From: Bradyrhizobium erythrophlei
Lineage (GTDB): Bacteria; Pseudomonadota; Alphaproteobacteria; Rhizobiales; Xanthobacteraceae
Reading direction: 5' to 3'
DNA length: 64,000 nt
Assembly: GCF_900129505.1 (NCBI RefSeq)
Contig: NZ_LT670818.1
Span: 868,001-932,000, forward strand
The notes beneath the pieces are model-generated. The model had not been told where the DNA came from. It ran no database searches and saw only the letters and a list, made by a program, of their open reading frames with translations. A program made the translations under genes and the position numbers. Shown in pieces: positions 26,739 through 35,680 of the stretch (positions are counted from its first letter, which is position 1; each line of letters opens with the position of its first letter).

Positions 26739-28574
26739 ATGTCACTCTACCTAGTTGGCGAGAACATCGACAAAGCCCGCGCCCACTACCGCGCAGAAAC
26801 GGATCAGCTCACTCAACTCGTCCGAGGTATCTACGTTGATCCGGACGATGACGCCGACGCAACAGTCCTACGGTATGCCGTCCGCATCGCTAAATATCTT
26901 TATCCCCGCGCCTATCTATCCGGTGCAAGTGCGGTTCTACTCGGGCCCACGCGCGATGGGCGCCTCTTCTTGAGCGCTCGGCGTATCCAGCGCACTCGTA
27001 TCCGCGCCCTAGAAATCATCCAAAACCAGGCTCCCCCGCATCCCTCCATCGCTTCCGCCATCGTCGCCGACGGGATCAGCGAGTTCAGAGTAGATGTATC
27101 CTCGATCCGCCAGCGCTTTCTTGAAGCTTTTCGGTTGCGCAGCGAGCATGCCGCGTCGATCGACGATGCCATGCGTGACGTCATTGCTGCCCGGCTCATT
27201 GAGGAATATGGAACTGCCGAAGAGGCTGCAAAAGCGATTTGGGCACTCGCCCGCGAAAACGACTGGCTCCGCGAGGGCGAAGGAGCCGAACGCTACCTCT
27301 TACGGAGATCGATTGTGACGGCACGTAATGAAGCTGCACTTGATCTTATCGTGGCATGGCACCGCGAACCGCTTGGGCATCTTCGCCATGACGGATTCGA
27401 ATGGCGCTGGACGCCCCTCGAAAAGAAAATGCCGCCACTCATTCGACAGACCACACCGGGCAAGCTTCCGCCGTTCATTGTCTCGCTCCTTCCCGAAGGA
27501 TGGTTGGAATCAGTCCTAAAAGATCGGGATGAACGGGCCGCCCTGCGTTCTGGCAAGCGCTACATGTCCAACATCACGATCGTCGATAACGAGGCGGAGC
27601 TCAAGACGCTTCCCGAAGACGTTCTGATTACTCGCCTTTCGCGATATTCAAAGGACGGCATATTCACCGGCACCTATGGCGGCCCTGGACGCGGAAGTCT
27701 CAACGAAAGCTTTGAGCGCAATCTTGCGCGGATGTTTGAAAACAAAGAGACACCACGACTTTCCGGCATTCAGATCAAAGCACCTCTCTACCTCGATCAG
27801 CACGGCAAGCTCTTACCAGCGACCGACAAGCCATTTACGCACATTCTCAAACCTGCGGGAACGAGCGGCTATGAAGCATTACCAATCGTCGAATGGCTGG
27901 CGCTTGCACTGGGCCGTGCTTGCGGGTTCGAGGTTCCTGAGGTTGCGTTAATCAACATGCCGGACAACTTGCCGCCAGCGCTCATCGTAGAGCGCTTTGA
28001 TATTCGCTCAGGCGGCAATGACACTCGCATGTTGGCGCTTGAAGATTTTTGTTCCGTGCTGGGCGTGCCGACGGAGGCAAAATACGATGGCACCATTGAT
28101 CGGATGGCTCGCCAAGCACGCCCGCTCTCGACGGAACCGGATGAGGACGTCGCCACAATCATCAGGCGATCTCTGTTCGCTTGGTTGATTGCTGATGGCG
28201 ACATGCATCTCAAAAATATCGCCTTGCTTAAGATCGCAGAGCCTGGTGAAGACAAATTCAAGTCGGTACGCATGGCTCCAATGTACGACGCGGTGACTAC
28301 GCGCGTGTTCCCAAATCTCGCTCACGATCGGATGGCTCTTAAATTGAACGGCAAGGATGACAAGCTAAGGCGCGTTGACTTCAAGACTGTTGCTACCCGA
28401 ACGGGGCTTAAGGCTGGAACAGCAGATGAAGCTATTGACGCTTTGGTTGCAGATATGCGCAAGGCGGTCGACGCAGTTAAGCTACCGGTCCTTACTCACT
28501 ACGGCCCCGACGGGAGGGCCGTCGCCGATCAGGCGCTCGATATCGCGCGCAAACGCGTGGAAAGCTTCAGCTAG
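26739..28574 (+). CDS. HipA-type kinase with an N-terminal AbiEi-like domain
   Basis: A 611-residue protein. Kinase motifs of the HipA family occupy about residues 220-600: FTHILKPAG near 370 (ATP-binding Lys), PEVALI, the catalytic loop GDMHLKNIALL near 487, and MAPMYDAV near 510. HipA kinases of the classic type phosphorylate glutamyl-tRNA synthetase. Residues 1-150 (LTQLVRGIYVDPDDD, then PRAYLSGASAVLLGPTRDG) resemble the winged-helix antitoxin AbiEi rather than HipA. No separate HipB gene is present, so repression and antitoxin roles may be built in. ATG at 26739 abuts the second promoter repeat; an earlier in-frame start at 26628 is less likely. Confidence 0.75.
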   Translation: MSLYLVGENIDKARAHYRAETDQLTQLVRGIYVDPDDDADATVLRYAVRIAKYLYPRAYLSGASAVLLGPTRDGRLFLSARRIQRTRIRALEIIQNQAPPHPSIASAIVADGISEFRVDVSSIRQRFLEAFRLRSEHAASIDDAMRDVIAARLIEEYGTAEEAAKAIWALARENDWLREGEGAERYLLRRSIVTARNEAALDLIVAWHREPLGHLRHDGFEWRWTPLEKKMPPLIRQTTPGKLPPFIVSLLPEGWLESVLKDRDERAALRSGKRYMSNITIVDNEAELKTLPEDVLITRLSRYSKDGIFTGTYGGPGRGSLNESFERNLARMFENKETPRLSGIQIKAPLYLDQHGKLLPATDKPFTHILKPAGTSGYEALPIVEWLALALGRACGFEVPEVALINMPDNLPPALIVERFDIRSGGNDTRMLALEDFCSVLGVPTEAKYDGTIDRMARQARPLSTEPDEDVATIIRRSLFAWLIADGDMHLKNIALLKIAEPGEDKFKSVRMAPMYDAVTTRVFPNLAHDRMALKLNGKDDKLRRVDFKTVATRTGLKAGTADEAIDALVADMRKAVDAVKLPVLTHYGPDGRAVADQALDIARKRVESFS

Positions 28575-28681
28575 GGGAAGGTCTCGCCCGTCGGCGTAAC
28601 CGGCGACACGGCCGTCGGTCATCTGGCATAACGAAAATGACGCTCCTATGATTATTGGTCAAAGTCGAAGGGAATTTTGGC

Positions 28682-29326
28682 GTGGTTGACTATCGCACAC
28701 TAGCGCGAGCGCGCGAACTCGCTGCCGAGGCGCGATGGCAAGCGAAGATCAACGGGGCCATCGATGCGATCGCAAAAGTTACTAAAGCGGCCGCGTTGGT
28801 ACGAAAGGCAGAAGCGGAATTTGCACAAGCGGCGGGAGCTGATGCCACCTCTTCGGAATCGTGGCTATTGGAGGAGCGCGACCAATCCATCGACCCCCAG
28901 GGCCGTGACGATGTGATTTCGGCGTTGCGCGACGGTGGTTATTCGGAACATGAAATCGAAGCCGTGTTGATTGCGCTCCCACAAGACGTCAACGCCGGCA
29001 ATAAGTCCACCGAGATGGCAGCATTGGTAGCCGAAATCAGGGCTGTCGTCTCCGGCGAAGCGATCGCCGCAACGGTGGCCGATCAGAGTGACAGTGCCAA
29101 ATCAGAAGCTAAACCTAGCTTGCAGGACAAGATTCCTCCGCAGAGCGTTCGCATTTTGCGGGATATGCCGCCTTGCGGCGCGACTTGGACCATGAAGCAT
29201 AAGACGATTGCTGATCGCCTTTCCCGTTACTGGGACGCGGCGGGCGAACCCTACAGCGGCACCCACGACTCACTGATACGTGCCGTCAAGGAAGCGAAGC
29301 GGTACCGAGGCGATATGGAGCAGTGA
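28682..29326 (+). CDS. Hypothetical protein, alanine-rich
   Basis: A 214-residue protein from GTG at 28682, chosen because GAAGGGAA lies about 8 bp upstream. The first 60 residues are Ala/Lys-rich and helical. A middle part (GRDDVISALRDGGYSEHEIEAVLIAL) resembles a small helical UBA-like fold, but that is only an impression. The C-terminal 60 residues (TWTMKHKTIADRLSRYWDA) look DNA-binding. No family recognised. It may pair with the HipA-like gene 107 bp upstream, or belong to the module starting downstream. Confidence 0.5.
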   Translation: MVDYRTLARARELAAEARWQAKINGAIDAIAKVTKAAALVRKAEAEFAQAAGADATSSESWLLEERDQSIDPQGRDDVISALRDGGYSEHEIEAVLIALPQDVNAGNKSTEMAALVAEIRAVVSGEAIAATVADQSDSAKSEAKPSLQDKIPPQSVRILRDMPPCGATWTMKHKTIADRLSRYWDAAGEPYSGTHDSLIRAVKEAKRYRGDMEQ

Positions 29327-29703
29327 CCAATTCCCAGGCTCTGCTCTCGTACCTGAACGGATGATTTCGCCGGGATGGCCGCGCCGCCTCTAGAGATTCC
29401 CTTGCCCGATGACAGGCGAAGCACAGGACCATGGTGCCTTTGCGATCCGCGCTGAGATCGCGCGTTCAGTCGATTCTCTCCGAATGCTTTCCTGACCTCG
29501 GATCGAGGCCTACGCGCCCGCAAGTGAACCACTGCGAAGCGATCCCGGGATGCTCCCGATTCATCCCGATTGGTCCCGAGATTTTCTATCCAAAATTCGG
29601 CAAGTGTGTCGTCGTAATCGGTGAGGCGCCGAGCATCTTTAAGCGCTCCACCGTTACAGCAACGCCCGGGTGGGACGCCCGGCGATAACGCATGGAGCAG
29701 TGA
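29327..29703. other. Noncoding gap flanked by ATGGAGCAGTGA
   Basis: This 377-bp gap has no convincing gene. ATGGAGCAGTGA ends the preceding gene (to 29326) and occurs again at 29692-29703, just before the AlpA-like start, each time shortly after GGCGATA. The gap contains the phased TCCCG repeats listed separately and an AT-richer stretch at about 29580-29605. Confidence 0.5.
29541..29580. repeat. Four phased TCCCG repeats (iteron-like)
   Basis: TCCCG occurs at about 29543, 29554, 29564 and 29574, that is every 10-11 bp, within the wider unit ATCCCGAT. One repeat per helical turn on the same face of DNA is typical of cooperative protein-binding arrays. It sits 125 bp before the AlpA-like gene and the primase module, so a replication origin or operator is plausible. 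Confidence 0.5.
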
Positions 29704-29925
29704 ATGACTACCGACGATCATCTTATTGACGAAAACGAGGCCGCGCAGATGCGTAGCCAGAGCGTGCGAACGCTGCAAATGGAGCGGCTACGCGGATCCG
29801 GGTGCCCCTATGTGAAATTGGGGCGCTCGGTTCGATATCGGCGCGGCGACGTTCTCGCCTACATCGATGCGCGGATCGTGACGTCCACCACCGAGGCTGA
29901 CGCGAGGAGGGGGGCACGTGGTTAA
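29704..29925 (+). CDS. AlpA/excisionase-like DNA-binding protein
   Basis: A 73-residue MerR-like winged helix protein. LIDENEAAQMRSQSVRTLQMERLRGSGCPYVKLGRSVRYRRGDVLAYI is the family pattern, covering residues 7-56 (here described in outline). Such proteins act as excisionase or as activator of integrase genes in satellites and islands. GGAGC precedes the ATG. The gene overlaps the next one by 8 bp, so it heads the replication-module operon. Confidence 0.8.
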   Translation: MTTDDHLIDENEAAQMRSQSVRTLQMERLRGSGCPYVKLGRSVRYRRGDVLAYIDARIVTSTTEADARRGARG

Positions 29926-30277
29926 GCACCTCCACAAACGCTCTGATAGCGAAACCAAACAGACCGGGCGGGATGCTCGGCGATCGGTGCTGCCAATTCG
30001 GCCGGCAATCCGCATGGTCCGACGGCACTATTTCGATGCCAACAACGGCAGCCTGATCAGCGATGGTGTGGTCGAAGTCTGTCGCGATGTGCGGCTCGGC
30101 GAGGGGTTCGTCTGCAAGCGTGACAAGCGTTTGTATCCGATCAAGCGCGGTTGCGGACGCGACTGCGCCTGCCTGCAATGCGATGCGGAGCCCCGGCGCG
30201 ACAGCCGGCCGCCCAAAGCGACCGTCCAAACATGCCCCTGTGTCAAGTGCCAGCTTCGGCGGGAGCGGCGGCAATGA
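29918..30277 (+). CDS. Hypothetical Cys-rich small protein
   Basis: A 119-residue protein from GTG at 29918, with the strong ribosome-binding site GAGGAGGGGGG. The C-terminal half holds seven cysteines, including CGRDCACLQCD and CPCVKCQ, arranged as paired CXC/CXXC knuckles that probably bind zinc. The N terminus is basic. It overlaps the genes on either side. No family recognised; a nucleic-acid-binding role in the replication module is a guess from the zinc-knuckle look. Confidence 0.55.
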   Translation: MVKHLHKRSDSETKQTGRDARRSVLPIRPAIRMVRRHYFDANNGSLISDGVVEVCRDVRLGEGFVCKRDKRLYPIKRGCGRDCACLQCDAEPRRDSRPPKATVQTCPCVKCQLRRERRQ

Positions 30278-30570
30278 CAGCGGCGTTCCGTGAAGACCTG
30301 ATTCCGGCCTACCGAGTCAAGCGCGATGACGGCGGGCTGTCGCTGAAGTTTCGCTGTCCGCACTGTCGCACCGTGCACACTCATGGCGAACCGCCTGACG
30401 AGCCGGCGGTGGTTACGGGTCGCGTGGCCCATTGCCACGATCCGCGATCGCCGTGGCGAGGGAGCGGCTATCGGCTGATGATTGTCGGCGCCGTTGGCTC
30501 GTCCAGGCAGCTGCCTTCGATCACCGCAGCCGACATTGTGGCTCTGAATGAGGCGATGGCCGGCCGATGA
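30274..30570 (+). CDS. Hypothetical zinc-ribbon-like protein
   Basis: A 98-residue protein from ATG at 30274, overlapping the previous gene by 4 bp. LKFRCPHCRTVHTHG near residues 25-39 is a CXXC-plus-His segment, and a second HC follows at VAHCHD near 52, giving a compact zinc ribbon. The rest is unassigned. Its stop overlaps the next start by 4 bp, so it is part of the same operon. Confidence 0.55.
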   Translation: MTAAFREDLIPAYRVKRDDGGLSLKFRCPHCRTVHTHGEPPDEPAVVTGRVAHCHDPRSPWRGSGYRLMIVGAVGSSRQLPSITAADIVALNEAMAGR

Positions 30571-30878
30571 CGACGCACAAGCCAATTGCCTTCGCGCGCA
30601 TCGCGTCGGCGGCGCGCGCTCAAGCCGAGTCAATCGTTTCGCGCTGGCTGCCGAACGGCCGCCGCGAAGGTGTCGAATGGATCGCGCTCAATCCGATGCG
30701 CGGCGACGCGCGGCCGGGAAGCTTCAAGATCAATCTCCGCACCGGCTCGTGGGCCGACTTCGCGACCGGCGATCGTGGAGGCGATCTCGTCTCCCTCGCC
30801 GCCTACTTGTTTAGGCTGAAACAAGCCGAGGCGGCGTTGCGCGTGGCGAGTATGCTCGGGTTGAATCCCTATGAGTGA
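30567..30878 (+). CDS. Primase N-terminal-like protein
   Basis: A 103-residue protein resembling the N-terminal DNA-binding domain of phage-type primases: LNPMRGDARPGSF, then LRTGSWADFATGDRGGDLVSL at about residues 42-75. Classic CHC2 primases have zinc cysteines here; none is present. It overlaps the primase/helicase gene by 8 bp, as if one primase had been split into two coupled polypeptides. Confidence 0.7.
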   Translation: MTTHKPIAFARIASAARAQAESIVSRWLPNGRREGVEWIALNPMRGDARPGSFKINLRTGSWADFATGDRGGDLVSLAAYLFRLKQAEAALRVASMLGLNPYE

Positions 30879-33021
30879 TCCATTTGCACCACTCGGCGGG
30901 AAACCCGCCTCCACGCTAGCGAATGATCCCGCTGGACGCGGGATCGTTGTTCCTGTCCCCAGTTCCGCGCCTTCGGCACCGTCGCACCCGCTCGGGAAAC
31001 CGTCGGCCACATGGCGGTACGCCGACGCCAGCGGCGCCCTGCTTGGCTACGTGCATCGTTTTGATCAAGACGGCGACAAACAATTCCGTCCGCAAACTCT
31101 ATGGGCGGATCACGCGCGTAGCACTCTTGAGTGGCGTTTCGAGTCGTGGCCGTCGCCGCGTCCGCTTTATGGCCTCGATCGTCTCGCAGCCAAGTCGGGG
31201 GCTCCTGTCGTCGTCACCGAAGGGGAGAAAGCATGCGACGCAGCTGCCCGCTTATTGCCGGCGGGCTTTGTTGCGGTCACAAGCCCGAACGGCTCAAGGA
31301 GCGCGAAAAAGGCCGACTGGGCGCCGCTCGCTGGCCGTCATGTGATCATCTGGCCCGATGCCGATGCGGCCGGCCTTGAATACGCCGAGTCGGTAGCATC
31401 TATCCTCGCGCCGATTGCGGCGTCTGTCCGCATTGTGTCGCCGCCCGAGTCCTGCACCGAGGGCTGGGACGCAGCGAATGCCGAGGCCGAGGGATGGACG
31501 ACGGCTCGCGTCGCCGCGCTGATCGACAATGCGCGCGTTGGCCACGCCAGCAAACCCGAGCAAACGGCCGAAGCCGGCGAGCGAAAGCGCCGCGAAAGCC
31601 GCAGCGACGCGCTGATGGCCGCTCTCGAAGGCCTCGCTCTTTGGCACGATGCTGATCATGTGGCTTACGCCACGATCGAGATTGCCGGCCATGCCGAGAA
31701 CTGGGCGCTCAAATCGCAGGCTTTCAGGAGGTGGTTAGCAAACCTGTCCCGTTTAAAAACGGGACAAGTCATCAGTAGCTCGACGTTGGAAGATGTGATC
31801 CGAACGTTGGAAGCGATCGCAATCAATGAATGTCCTCGCCACACCGCTTGCTTGCGCGTCGGTCGGCATGGCGCAAATTGCTATCTTGATCTTTGTGATG
31901 ACACCTGGCGCGCCGTTGAGATCACGGCGCATGGATGGAAAGTGGTGGAGCGCCCCCCGGTTAAGTTCATTCGAACACCGGCCATGCGGGCGTTGCCCGA
32001 ACCGGAGCCCGGCGAAGGTATCGAGATTTTTCGAGACCTGGTGAACGTCAAGGATGATGACAGCTTTAAGCTTGTCGTCGCGTTCATGGTCGCCGCCCTA
32101 CGTGACCGTGGCCCTTATCCCGTGCTCGTGGTGAACGGCGAGCAGGGCACCGGCAAGTCTGTGTTTTCGCGGATGGTGCGCGGCTTGATCGATCCCAGCG
32201 CGGCGCCGATCCGCGCTGCTCCTAAGGATGATCGCGACCTGATCGTGTCGGCCATGAACTCGAAGGTGCTTGCCTTCGACAATCTTTCCTCGGTGCCGAA
32301 CTGGCTATCGGACGCACTTTGCCGAATCGCCACCGGCGGCGGCTTCGCCACCCGCATGTTGCATACCGACCGCGATGAGGTGATCTGTGAAGTGCAGTCT
32401 CCGGTGATCCTTAACGGGATTCCATCGCTCACTGATCGCGCTGACCTAGCCGATCGGGCATTGAACGTTCACCTTCGGGTCATCCCTGAGTCCAAGCGCC
32501 GCCCGGAAGACGCGTTGTGGGAGGACTATCACAAGCGCCAACCCTTGATTCTCGGTGCATTGCTCGACGCCATCAGCGCCGGGCTGCGCAACGTTGCCAG
32601 CGTCAAATTGGATCGCCTTCCGCGCATGGCCGACTTCATGAAGTGGGTTACTGCGGCAGAGAGCGGTCTTGGGTGGGAATCGGGAGAGTTTGTGGCCGCC
32701 TACACACGCAACCGCGTTGAGGTTGCGGACGGCGCGTTTGAAGCCGATGCGGTGGCAGTTGCAATCCGAGACTTTATGCGTGCGGGTACCGAGCAGGTTT
32801 GGACTGGCACGGCAACCGAGTTGCTGGGTCGGCTCGCCAACCACGCCACTGATACGATTCGTAAGTCGCGCGCCTGGCCGGCCACGGCTTCGGGGCTCGG
32901 CAACCGCCTCGATCGCGCGGCGCCGTTGCTGCGCGCCAAAGGTTTCACGATCGACCGACGCAAATCTGACGCGCGGCTGATCTCGATTATCGCGCCCAAC
33001 GACGATGTGGCGCCAATTTAG
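30871..33021 (+). CDS. TOPRIM primase/helicase of the island
   Basis: A 716-residue protein. A TOPRIM domain lies at about residues 105-185 (VVVTEGEKACDAA, then VIIWPDADAAG with the acidic DxD-type residues), and a P-loop NTPase domain at about 410-560 (VVNGEQGTGKSVFSR, then LAFDNLSS as Walker B). The combination matches primase-helicases of phages and satellites that start their own replication. It is followed by an interrupted small-terminase-like gene. All motifs look intact. Confidence 0.8.
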   Translation: MSDPFAPLGGKPASTLANDPAGRGIVVPVPSSAPSAPSHPLGKPSATWRYADASGALLGYVHRFDQDGDKQFRPQTLWADHARSTLEWRFESWPSPRPLYGLDRLAAKSGAPVVVTEGEKACDAAARLLPAGFVAVTSPNGSRSAKKADWAPLAGRHVIIWPDADAAGLEYAESVASILAPIAASVRIVSPPESCTEGWDAANAEAEGWTTARVAALIDNARVGHASKPEQTAEAGERKRRESRSDALMAALEGLALWHDADHVAYATIEIAGHAENWALKSQAFRRWLANLSRLKTGQVISSSTLEDVIRTLEAIAINECPRHTACLRVGRHGANCYLDLCDDTWRAVEITAHGWKVVERPPVKFIRTPAMRALPEPEPGEGIEIFRDLVNVKDDDSFKLVVAFMVAALRDRGPYPVLVVNGEQGTGKSVFSRMVRGLIDPSAAPIRAAPKDDRDLIVSAMNSKVLAFDNLSSVPNWLSDALCRIATGGGFATRMLHTDRDEVICEVQSPVILNGIPSLTDRADLADRALNVHLRVIPESKRRPEDALWEDYHKRQPLILGALLDAISAGLRNVASVKLDRLPRMADFMKWVTAAESGLGWESGEFVAAYTRNRVEVADGAFEADAVAVAIRDFMRAGTEQVWTGTATELLGRLANHATDTIRKSRAWPATASGLGNRLDRAAPLLRAKGFTIDRRKSDARLISIIAPNDDVAPI

Positions 33022-33058
33022 GAGTCACTGATGTCTCAAATCGCTTTTGACAACGAAC

Positions 33059-34190
33059 TAAGCAGGTTTCATCTTACTGGCCAACGGATGCCGGGCGTGA
33101 TTCCGTCTTCGCACTGATTCGCGGAGGCGAGACATGGCAGGTAAATCTCCAGTCGTGGCGAGTGAAGAGCAGCAGGCGGCATTGCGGACCCTTGCAGTTT
33201 CGCGCGATCGCGGGGAGGCGGATCGGGCGAGAGCCGTATTGCTGACGTTATCGGGTTGGACCAGCCCACGCATTGCGGAAGCGTTCGGCGTTCGCGAGGA
33301 TACGGTGCGTCTGTGGCGCAGCGATTTTGCGCGCGGCGGGGTCGAGGCACTCAAGACGAGCCCTGCACCGGGACCGGCCCCTGTCAAAGCGGAAGCTGCG
33401 CTGAGAGTTGCGAGGCCATTGCTGGAAGCGCCGGTTGCCGACCGGCACAACTGGACGCTGGCGCGCCTCATTGGCGAGATCGAGGCCCGCGAGGGCGTCA
33501 CCATCTCCAAATCGCGTCTGTCCAAGGTGCTACGCAAAAAAAGTTCCGCTGGCGCCGACCGCGACACACCCTGAAGGGCCGCCAGGACGCCGATGCCGTC
33601 GACCGCGTGGGCCTCAGGCTGGCACTGCGAAAGGCGCAGGCAGAGGCCGGTGATATCGTGCTTCTCTTCGCCGATGAGAGCGAGGCGTTGACGCATCCTT
33701 ATCTGGCCAGAGCCTGGGCCAAGTGTGGCGCCGATCTGCGGGTGCAGGCGCCAGGACAGGCCAAGAAGGTTGCGATGATGGGAGCGCTCGATCACACCGC
33801 GCGCAAGCTCATTGTGCACACAAGCCGAACCAAGCGTAGCACCGATTTCATTGCGCTCTTGGAAACGCTCGACGGTCTGTATGGCCCGAGGCCGGGTCTG
33901 CCGACGAAACCCGTCGTCGTCGTGCTCGACAACGGGCCGATCCACGTGAGCAAGGCGACAACCGCTGCCCTCACGGCCCGTGCCCACTGGCTCACCGTCG
34001 AATGGCTGCCCAAGTACGCGCCCGAACTCAACGACATCGAAGTTGTCTGGCACGATCTCAAAGCCCATCATCTGGCCCACCAGACCTTCACCGATGCCGA
34101 AGCTCTCGATCGAGCAATCCACGCCGCCGTAACCTCCTTGAACTCCGAGCGAAACCTCGATCCGTTGGCCAAACAAAGAATCTCTGCTTA
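33059..34190 (+). mobile_element. IS630-family insertion sequence
   Basis: The ends are near-perfect inverted repeats: TAAGCAG, thirteen variable bases, then GGCCAACGG at both termini. TA stands at each boundary (33059-33060 and 34189-34190), the duplicated target of this family. The element is about 1.13 kb and holds one transposase gene in two frames. It interrupts the Nu1-like gene. Confidence 0.9.
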
Positions 34191-34191
34191 G
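33134..34191 (+). CDS. IS630-family transposase (frameshift-dependent)
   Basis: Two overlapping frames meet at a run of seven A near 33536. The first (33134-33574) carries the helix-turn-helix domains (SGWTSPRIAEAFGVREDTVRLW). The second, entered by a -1 shift at the A run, carries the DDE domain: D in LLFADESE, D in VVLDNGPIH and E in APELNDIEVVW. Ribosomal or transcriptional slippage at A-runs is usual for this family, so the element may be active rather than broken. The stop codon uses the last TA plus the first base of the flank. Confidence 0.85.
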
Positions 34192-34778
34192 ATTCGGGGC
34201 TCTGGCTCTCCATTGCGGAACTGGCGCGACTCAAGAAGCTGTCGCGACAAAGCGTCCACGAGCGTGTTCGCCGAATGATCAAGGCCGGTGCCCTCACGAT
34301 TCGCGGCGATAGGCGGTCGCTTCGCGTCAATTTGGCCCAATTCGATCGCGCTGTCGGCGAGGTTGGCGACGCTATCAAGGAGGGCGCCGCTGAAACGCGG
34401 GCCGAAGACAGCCGTACGGTCACCTCACCCGCATTGCGCGATCACCAAGCTCGCGCGGCGCAATACACCGCCGATCTCAAGTTTTTGGAGCTTGAGGAAA
34501 AGCTCCGGCGCCTTGTGCCGGTGGCGGAAGTCCAAGAGGCCAGCATCAAGGTCGGCGAGACAGTCGTTCGCGTAATCGAACGCTTGCCGACCTTCGCGGA
34601 GGCGATTTCGAGCGCTGCCACTAAGGATGGCGCGCAAGGCGCGCGTGTCGTATTGAGAGACATCGCGCGCCAGCTTCGTACTGAAATCGCTGAGGCGATG
34701 GGTGCGATCGGAGCCGAGGCCGAACCTTGGAAGGTCGATCCGATAAGCGGCCACTACATTCCACCATCAGCGCAATAG

Positions 34779-35680
34779 CCAACGCCGGGAGCGACGGCGC
34801 GCAAAAGCATTTTTATAGCCGCCCTGCTTCGCAGCGGCGGCCATCCATGCGTTAAAATCTGACGTCGAGGGATATTTTGCGCAGCACGTTCGAGCTGCCG
34901 TCATGTGTGGGTGTTCCGCAGATCATGACGCGGCGGCATAGTCAGTCGCAGTTAGTCGCCGAACAACCTGCAAGGCGCCCGCCTCGTCCCCGCCCCCCTT
35001 CTCAATCATTGCAGCACGTTGCCCGTTGATGCCGGACGGCCTTACGGCGCAGCGCGCCGCCCTCGCCGCATATTTGCGGAAGTTCTAATGTCGCTGGCGA
35101 AGCTGTGCGCTCTAGCTATCTCTCCTTTTGATGTGGTGGAGACGGCGGCCTCCTCGACGCCGACGCGCGAAGGCACGGGTCCTTCCTGGGGGGTGGGCCT
35201 CTACGGCTCAAGGCGGCACCGAGAACGCGCTAGGCGCTCAGTTGTTGAGCTACCCTGACGACCCTGACGTATCGCACTGAGCACGCCTCGTGTCGTCGGG
35301 ATAAGCGCCATCACCCTGACGAGCCCCAAATTTTTCCAGACGGCTTGGACGGCGCCGGGCGACAATCCGCACGTATGAGAAACCCGCATGGCTATCGCGT
35401 TTCGGACGACTTGGGCGCCTTGGACGGCCGCATTCCTATTTCAAAGAAAAAGATTTCAAGTACAGATCTGAGCAATCTGACATCATGCTAATCTCGCATG
35501 GCTTGCTCAGTTCGCCATCCCCGGCCAGCGTGCGGCAAAGGTGTGAGCGAGGGAGCGGGGCACAAACCTTATCCGTCTGAAATTCGGCCCGACTGCTTGC
35601 TATGTGCTTGCGCAAAATTGTGATCGATTGTCGAGGGCAAGAGTGCCAATCGTCAAAGTCTTGAGATTAAAAGGAAAATG
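34779..35680. other. Right end of the island, little recognisable
   Basis: About 900 bp between the Nu1-like remnant and the attachment site. The only ORF with a reasonable start is 35088-35258 (+, 56 residues, beginning MSLAKLCALAISPFD); it matches no family I know and may be the eroded tail of a phage-related gene. No terminator, tRNA or repeat array is evident. This may be decayed module sequence. Confidence 0.4.

Larger units (their letters stand above)
33031..34778 (+). pseudogene. Small-terminase-like (Nu1-type) gene split by IS630
   Basis: The first ten codons lie at 33031-33060 (MSQIAFDNEL) and the rest at 34191-34778. Removing the IS with one copy of its TA target joins CTA to GATTCG in frame and restores a protein of about 205 residues. 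That product has an N-terminal helix-turn-helix (LSIAELARLKKLSRQSVHER) and a long helical body (FLELEEKLRRLVPVAEV), the plan of phage DNA-packaging small subunits such as Nu1. The reading frame has no other damage, so the insertion looks recent. A terminase-like role is inferred; no large subunit is present. Confidence 0.65.
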
